From assembly GCA_005793025.1 (NCBI GenBank), contig SXQI01000164.1, positions 1-6,371 on the forward strand: a stretch of 6,371 bases of DNA, read 5' to 3'. This stretch comes from Verrucomicrobiales bacterium. Lineage in GTDB: Bacteria > Verrucomicrobiota > Verrucomicrobiia > Limisphaerales > SXQI01. Of the stretch, positions 1-3,440 are shown piece after piece; position 1 is the stretch's first letter, and every line of letters begins with the position of its first letter. The position numbers and the translations under genes were made by a program. The notes below the pieces were generated by a model that was given only the letters and a program-made list of their open reading frames with translations, made no database searches and was not told the origin of the DNA.

Positions 1-1715
1 CTGCGGCTTCCACAGCGCAATTCACCACGACCCCACAGCAGTCATCCGTTCCCAATAGTCAGTGGGCCGTTTGGGATCGTTCTCCGGTAGTCGTAGATTC
101 TTTGACGCATCTTTCTGCTAATGGGGCCTATTTGGTACGAACCACTAACTCCGTCAACTATACATGGAGGGTTGTCGGGAAGCCTGTGGCACCGCGCTAT
201 GAGTGGACTACCAGTGGTTTGAACTTTGTTGGATTTCCAACGCCTGCGGCTGCTGCCCCAAAACTGGATGCGTTTCTGGCTCCAGTCCCTGAGCTTCAAC
301 GGAACGCGGAGGTTTATCGTTACCCGGGTGGTGAACTCGGAGCTACTAACCCTGTGCGAGTCTGGTCCGCGCTATTCCGGAGCGTTGACGTCAAGCGAGG
401 CGAAGCCTTTTGGATTCGGGCAGGCGAAGCCTACAACCGGTATTTCGGACCGGTCTCGGTGGAGTTACAAAGTGGTTCGGGGGTTCATTTTGGTGACAGT
501 CGAGGGACGTATTCGTTGAGGTTAAAGAACATGACCGCAACGGCGCGGACCATGACGATGAATTTGTTGAACTCGGAAACTCCACCTGCAGGTCAGACCG
601 CGATTACGGCGGCCCCGCCGATGCTGGTGCGCGGTGCGTTGAACACGACGAATCTGACCTATCAACACACTGTTTTGTCAGGCCAACAGAGTTTCACCTT
701 AGCGGCGCAGGGGCTTCCCGGTTCGGAGTTGGAGATTGTGCTGGGCTTGAATCGTTCTAAGATGACGGCGATTGCGGGGTCGCTTTATGCGGGGATCCTG
801 AGATTAGCGGATACGGCAGGATTGTCTCAAATTGATCTTCCCATTTCCGCTACCGTTGCCAACACCTCGGGTTTATGGGTGGGCCAAGCGAATATCACGC
901 AAGTGGGCCAATACCTGAAGACTTATCAAAAAGGTGCCGATGGTCTTCCCGTCTTGGCTCCGATCACCTCGGAAGGGGCTGCTTATGTGACGACTAGGAC
1001 AAACACGGGCCTTGGCGTTGTGGCGCGCCCTTATCCATTGCGTCTGATTTTGATGTCTGGAGCGCGGTGTTCGGAATCTATTTTGGTAACTAACAAGGTG
1101 GTTACAATTTCCACCAACACGACGGTGAATCCAGTAACCACTTTGACTAACATTTCGACAGCCGTTGTTTCTGGGTTCAAAGACTCGACGAACTCGATGT
1201 TGTTGCAGCGGGTGTATTTTGGACCGGGAGCTGGAACGAATACGCTGGTGGCAACCCGAGAATCTTTGTTGGATTCGAAGAAATTAGACTCCGCCCGAAG
1301 GATCAGCGCAACACACCTACCCTACTCGCAGGCAAATGCTTTCTGGTCGAAAAATAGCGGCGAATTTGGATTGGGAACCAACATGGTTTTTAATGTAACA
1401 GAGGATTATAAAGATCAGGCTTCGAACCCATTTTTGCACACTTTTCATCCTGACCACGATAATTTGAACGTCAATTTCTCACAGCCGGAGGTGCAGGGAG
1501 CAGAGTCCTATACGGTGACGCGGGTTATGAAACTTAGTTTTACGAACCCAGCAGAGGATTTTGGGAGTCTGACCGCAGCCACCGGGAATCTAGGAGGGGT
1601 TTACACGGAGGTGATGACTTTTTACGGGAGGGGAAGCAATGCCCGAGAATTCACGTTGAGTGGGGTCTTTAGCCTGAACCGAATGAGCGAGATTTCCACG
1701 TTGACCACAAGATAA
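1..1715 (+). CDS. Large exported/surface protein of Verrucomicrobiota type, C-terminal part (5' end outside window)
   Basis: The frame is open from the first complete codon at position 3 to TAA at 1713-1715, giving 570 visible residues. The gene therefore begins upstream, and the in-frame TTG at 102 is internal, because coding character continues unbroken before it. Visible residues in order: an N-terminal segment with W-x2-W and a GLNFVGFPTP block (72-81); an Ig-like, beta-rich stretch beginning near SGSGVHFGD (from about 157) and running to about 283; a GLWVGQANI block (290-298); a Thr/Asn/Val-rich low-complexity spacer (about 363-391); an HPDHDN motif (482-487); and a C-terminal beta-rich stretch ending in FSLNRMSEIS. 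There is only one cysteine. No transmembrane segment, PEP-CTERM tag or catalytic motif is seen. From memory, the GFPT and WVG blocks recur in large secreted proteins of Verrucomicrobiota; their function is unknown. A structural or adhesive role is inferred. It lies 79 bp upstream of the next gene in the same direction. Confidence 0.88.
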   Translation, partial: AASTAQFTTTPQQSSVPNSQWAVWDRSPVVVDSLTHLSANGAYLVRTTNSVNYTWRVVGKPVAPRYEWTTSGLNFVGFPTPAAAAPKLDAFLAPVPELQRNAEVYRYPGGELGATNPVRVWSALFRSVDVKRGEAFWIRAGEAYNRYFGPVSVELQSGSGVHFGDSRGTYSLRLKNMTATARTMTMNLLNSETPPAGQTAITAAPPMLVRGALNTTNLTYQHTVLSGQQSFTLAAQGLPGSELEIVLGLNRSKMTAIAGSLYAGILRLADTAGLSQIDLPISATVANTSGLWVGQANITQVGQYLKTYQKGADGLPVLAPITSEGAAYVTTRTNTGLGVVARPYPLRLILMSGARCSESILVTNKVVTISTNTTVNPVTTLTNISTAVVSGFKDSTNSMLLQRVYFGPGAGTNTLVATRESLLDSKKLDSARRISATHLPYSQANAFWSKNSGEFGLGTNMVFNVTEDYKDQASNPFLHTFHPDHDNLNVNFSQPEVQGAESYTVTRVMKLSFTNPAEDFGSLTAATGNLGGVYTEVMTFYGRGSNAREFTLSGVFSLNRMSEISTLTTR

Positions 1716-1724
1716 TTGAGTGGA

Positions 1725-1752
1725 TTGATTGCCCAACGAACCGAGACAGAAT
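1725..1752 (+). promoter_or_regulatory. Weak sigma70-like promoter candidate
   Basis: TTGATT at 1725-1730 and CAGAAT at 1747-1752 each match four of six consensus bases, with a 16-bp spacer. Transcription would start about 35 bases before the ATG at 1795. The match is poor enough to arise by chance, and read-through from the upstream gene is equally possible. Confidence 0.18.
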
Positions 1753-1786
1753 TTGAATTTTAAGTTGAACGAGCCAAAGAGAATTG

Positions 1787-1791
1787 AAGGA
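1787..1791 (+). promoter_or_regulatory. Ribosome-binding site that fixes the start of the fibre-like gene
   Basis: AAGGA lies three bases before the ATG at 1795, a rather short spacing. The codon after the start leads directly into a classic signal peptide (MKKMRYLTK followed by a hydrophobic run). This supports ATG 1795 over the in-frame TTG at 1729, which would add 22 polar residues ahead of the signal peptide. Confidence 0.6.
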
Positions 1792-1794
1792 AAC

Positions 1795-3264
1795 ATGAAA
1801 AAAATGCGCTACCTAACGAAAATAATCGGGAGCCTGTGTGCGGCACTAGCACTGTCCATCGGATCGCCACGAGTGCAAGCGGCCAACGCCAACCCGCCCG
1901 GTAAAGTGACTTACCAAGGCTTTCTGACGGATCAAAACGGCGCGCCATTGGGGGCGAGTAGCCCCGTCAACGAAACGGTGGTTTTTAGGATCTACACCGC
2001 CGCAACGGGTGGCACCTTGAAATGGACCGAGCAGCAAACAGTGACGATCGACAATGGGCATTTTTCCGTGTTATTGGGAGAGGGGAGTCGTTTAAATAGC
2101 GAGCCGACCGCATCAGATCTCACTGCTGTTTTTGCTGGGGCGGACGCCTCAGATCGTTTCATGCAAATTAGTATCGGAGCAAACACCATTCTACCGAGGA
2201 TCCAATATTTCCCTGCTCCCTTTGCCATGCTCGCGATGAACGCCCGTGCATTAGTGGATCCGAATGGAGCTACGATCCTATCAACAGCTGCCGGTGCCGT
2301 TGGGATCAACAAATCGGGAACTCCTGCATCGACTCTGGATGTGGGTGGGACGATCACTGGAACCGGCCTCACCATCAACGGAGCAGCGACGGTCTCTGGC
2401 GCGTTTACGAGCGCGAGCTTTAATGGTGGTGGGGCCGGGCTGACAGGGTTAAATGCCTCCCAACTGATCACGGGTATCCTTCCCGATGGTAGGCTTTCAG
2501 GAACCTATGGAAGTGCCGTTACCCTCAACAACACAGGCAACACCTTGGCTGGGAACGGCGCGAATCTAACAGCTCTCAATGCAAACAATCTAGCATCAGG
2601 GACAGTGGCCGATGCTCGATTGAGCGCAAACGTCACTGGTGCAGTTACTTTGGCTAATGGAGCTACTTCTGCCAACACAGCTAACCAGATCGTGCGTCGA
2701 AGCGCGGATGGCACGGTGTCGGTCGGGACTCTTTCGGGTAAAGAGGTGTCGGTTACTGGAAAGGTCTCAGCTGATGTAGTGACTGCTCGGGCGATGGACG
2801 TCAGAGAGGGAGTGAACAATATCCTTCCCCCTTATGTTGTGAAGGTTGGTGACGTGAATAACACAATCAATTGGCACTCTGCAGTTATACCTTCTGAGAT
2901 CGTGAAGAGTTATTTGGGGGGGGATCGCGGTGGCAGAATGGTCATTAAGTTACACAGAGCGAGTGACGATGAGGTCCGGAATGCTGAATATTTGATAACA
3001 ATCGAGCACGATTCGTGGAGTGGAAATAAAGTCGCAGGCCGGGCGATTGGCGCCCTTTCTCCAACAGATGGGAACACATGGGCCATTATGAATAATGGAA
3101 GTAAATGGTCCCTATTCCATCCTCCTTGGAATTATATTTGGTGTCATAATTACCATCACGAAAACACCGATCCGAAGGTAGCAGGTGCTGCGTATACTGA
3201 TTATAAGCTCGAGCTGCTCACGCATCCGAATGTAACCGCAGTAGTGGTTCTCTACAATTTTTAA
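1795..3264 (+). CDS. Exported fibre-like protein with tail-fibre-type repeats
   Basis: This is a complete gene of 489 residues. Residues 1-29 form a Sec signal peptide: a basic start (K2, K3, R5, K9), a hydrophobic core, and a likely cut after V27-Q28-A29. Residues 36-97 form a beta-rich domain opening with GKVTYQGFLTDQNG and ending in DNGHFSVLLGEG. It closes with LPRIQYFPAPFAMLAMNA (133-150), which resembles the 'PRxxxxSVPYAxxA' motif found before fibre stalks in many bacterial exported proteins. A 'GIN...PASTLDVGG' stretch (170-185) resembles the VGIGTTxPxxxLDV motif of tail-fibre and S74-type proteins. Two diverged repeats follow (209-246 and 252-288). Residues 347-489 form a separate C-terminal domain, rich in Trp and His, with the cluster W449-C450-H451-N-Y-H454-H455. 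I do not recognise it, and it is not the S74 endosialidase chaperone. The likely role is an extracellular, possibly trimeric, fibre with the C-terminal domain as tip; this is inference. C450 is the only cysteine of the mature protein. Confidence 0.92.
   Translation: MKKMRYLTKIIGSLCAALALSIGSPRVQAANANPPGKVTYQGFLTDQNGAPLGASSPVNETVVFRIYTAATGGTLKWTEQQTVTIDNGHFSVLLGEGSRLNSEPTASDLTAVFAGADASDRFMQISIGANTILPRIQYFPAPFAMLAMNARALVDPNGATILSTAAGAVGINKSGTPASTLDVGGTITGTGLTINGAATVSGAFTSASFNGGGAGLTGLNASQLITGILPDGRLSGTYGSAVTLNNTGNTLAGNGANLTALNANNLASGTVADARLSANVTGAVTLANGATSANTANQIVRRSADGTVSVGTLSGKEVSVTGKVSADVVTARAMDVREGVNNILPPYVVKVGDVNNTINWHSAVIPSEIVKSYLGGDRGGRMVIKLHRASDDEVRNAEYLITIEHDSWSGNKVAGRAIGALSPTDGNTWAIMNNGSKWSLFHPPWNYIWCHNYHHENTDPKVAGAAYTDYKLELLTHPNVTAVVVLYNF
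2419..2658 (+). repeat. Two diverged fibre-stalk repeats within the fibre-like gene
   Basis: Residues 209-246 and 252-288 align at a 43-residue offset. Shared positions follow the pattern G-x-GA-x-LT-x-LNA-x-x-L-x-x-G-x-x-x-D-x-RLS, then x-x-x-GxAVTL-x-N (first copy with GLTGLNASQL, second with NLTALNANNL). The DNA copies differ strongly, so this is an old protein repeat rather than a recent tandem duplication. Similar 'GxGANLTxLNAxNLxSGTVxDARL' units occur in fibre-like surface proteins of several phyla. Confidence 0.75.
2916..2923 (+). repeat. Run of eight G within the fibre-like gene
   Basis: Eight consecutive G bases encode part of Leu374, Gly375, Gly376 and the first base of Asp377, near the start of the C-terminal domain. 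Gain or loss of one base would shift the frame and replace about the last 113 residues. As written the frame is intact and the downstream sequence looks coherent. Confidence 0.85.
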
Positions 3265-3266
3265 CC

Positions 3267-3322
3267 TATTGGGTTGTGCAACGTGGGAATTTGAACTTAC
3301 ACCTCTCGGAGGGCACCCAATA
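3267..3322. repeat. Inverted repeat with nested hairpin
   Basis: TATTGGGT (3267-3274) is exactly complementary to ACCCAATA (3315-3322). The stem can extend by two GC pairs if three bases bulge out. The 40-base loop contains a second small hairpin, CCTC-TCG-GAGG (3302-3312). It starts three bases after the stop codon of the fibre-like gene. The long loop and lack of a following T run make an intrinsic terminator unlikely, though a role in mRNA 3'-end stability is possible. Confidence 0.45.
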
Positions 3323-3333
3323 ACCAGTCAATT

Positions 3334-3343
3334 TTGGATCCAA
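3334..3343. repeat. 10-bp perfect palindrome, possible operator
   Basis: TTGGATCCAA is a perfect 10-base palindrome about 100 bases before the start of the giant-protein gene. It could be a dimeric regulator site, but one palindrome of this length in a 176-bp gap is only weak evidence. Confidence 0.2.
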
Positions 3344-3374
3344 TGTTTTCATGATAAGTTGCTGTAACAAATTT

Positions 3375-3399
3375 TTGGGGTTGGATTCTACCCAAGGAG
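3375..3399 (+). promoter_or_regulatory. Small hairpin abutting an orphan Shine-Dalgarno-like AAGGAG
   Basis: TTGGG (3375-3379) pairs with CCCAA (3391-3395), and the last two A bases are the start of AAGGAG (3394-3399). No ATG, GTG or TTG lies 5-13 bases downstream of that AAGGAG; the giant-protein ATG is 41 bases further on. The box may be chance or a remnant, or a standby ribosome site. The real start shows no Shine-Dalgarno sequence of its own. Confidence 0.22.
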
Positions 3400-3440
3400 T
3401 TCTACCTCAATCTAGGATTAACTTTGGCTCTTCTTTATTG

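Larger units (their letters stand above)
3265..3440. other. 176-bp gap between the fibre-like gene and the giant-protein gene
   Basis: No credible gene or RNA gene is seen. It holds a 56-bp inverted-repeat block (3267-3322), a 10-bp perfect palindrome (3334-3343), and a small hairpin next to an AAGGAG (3375-3399). I found no pair of -35 and -10 boxes with acceptable spacing, and no GC-rich stem followed by a T run. Whether the downstream gene has its own promoter cannot be told from this sequence. Confidence 0.6.

Noticed and set aside
102..104. TTG as the start of the left gene
   Set aside because: The frame is open with the same coding character back to position 3, and no signal peptide follows the TTG, so the gene starts upstream of the window.
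1660..1715. PEP-CTERM or similar sorting tag at the end of the left protein
   Set aside because: The end has no PEP motif, hydrophobic segment or basic tail.
1729..1731. TTG as the start of the fibre-like gene
   Set aside because: It would place 22 polar residues before a typical signal peptide; ATG 1795 has a Shine-Dalgarno sequence.
1992..2471. Minus-strand open frame of 159 codons
   Set aside because: It lies wholly inside the well-supported fibre-like gene, has an Ala/Pro/Val-rich shadow-type composition, and has no recognisable motif.
3244..3264. C-terminal VVVLYNF as an outer-membrane beta-barrel signature ending in Phe
   Set aside because: The protein has a fibre-like stalk and no visible set of amphipathic barrel strands; a terminal Phe alone is not evidence.
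3267..3340. Rho-independent terminator after the fibre-like gene
   Set aside because: The stem is AT-rich with a 40-base loop and only a four-T run several bases later, so it does not fit the usual pattern.
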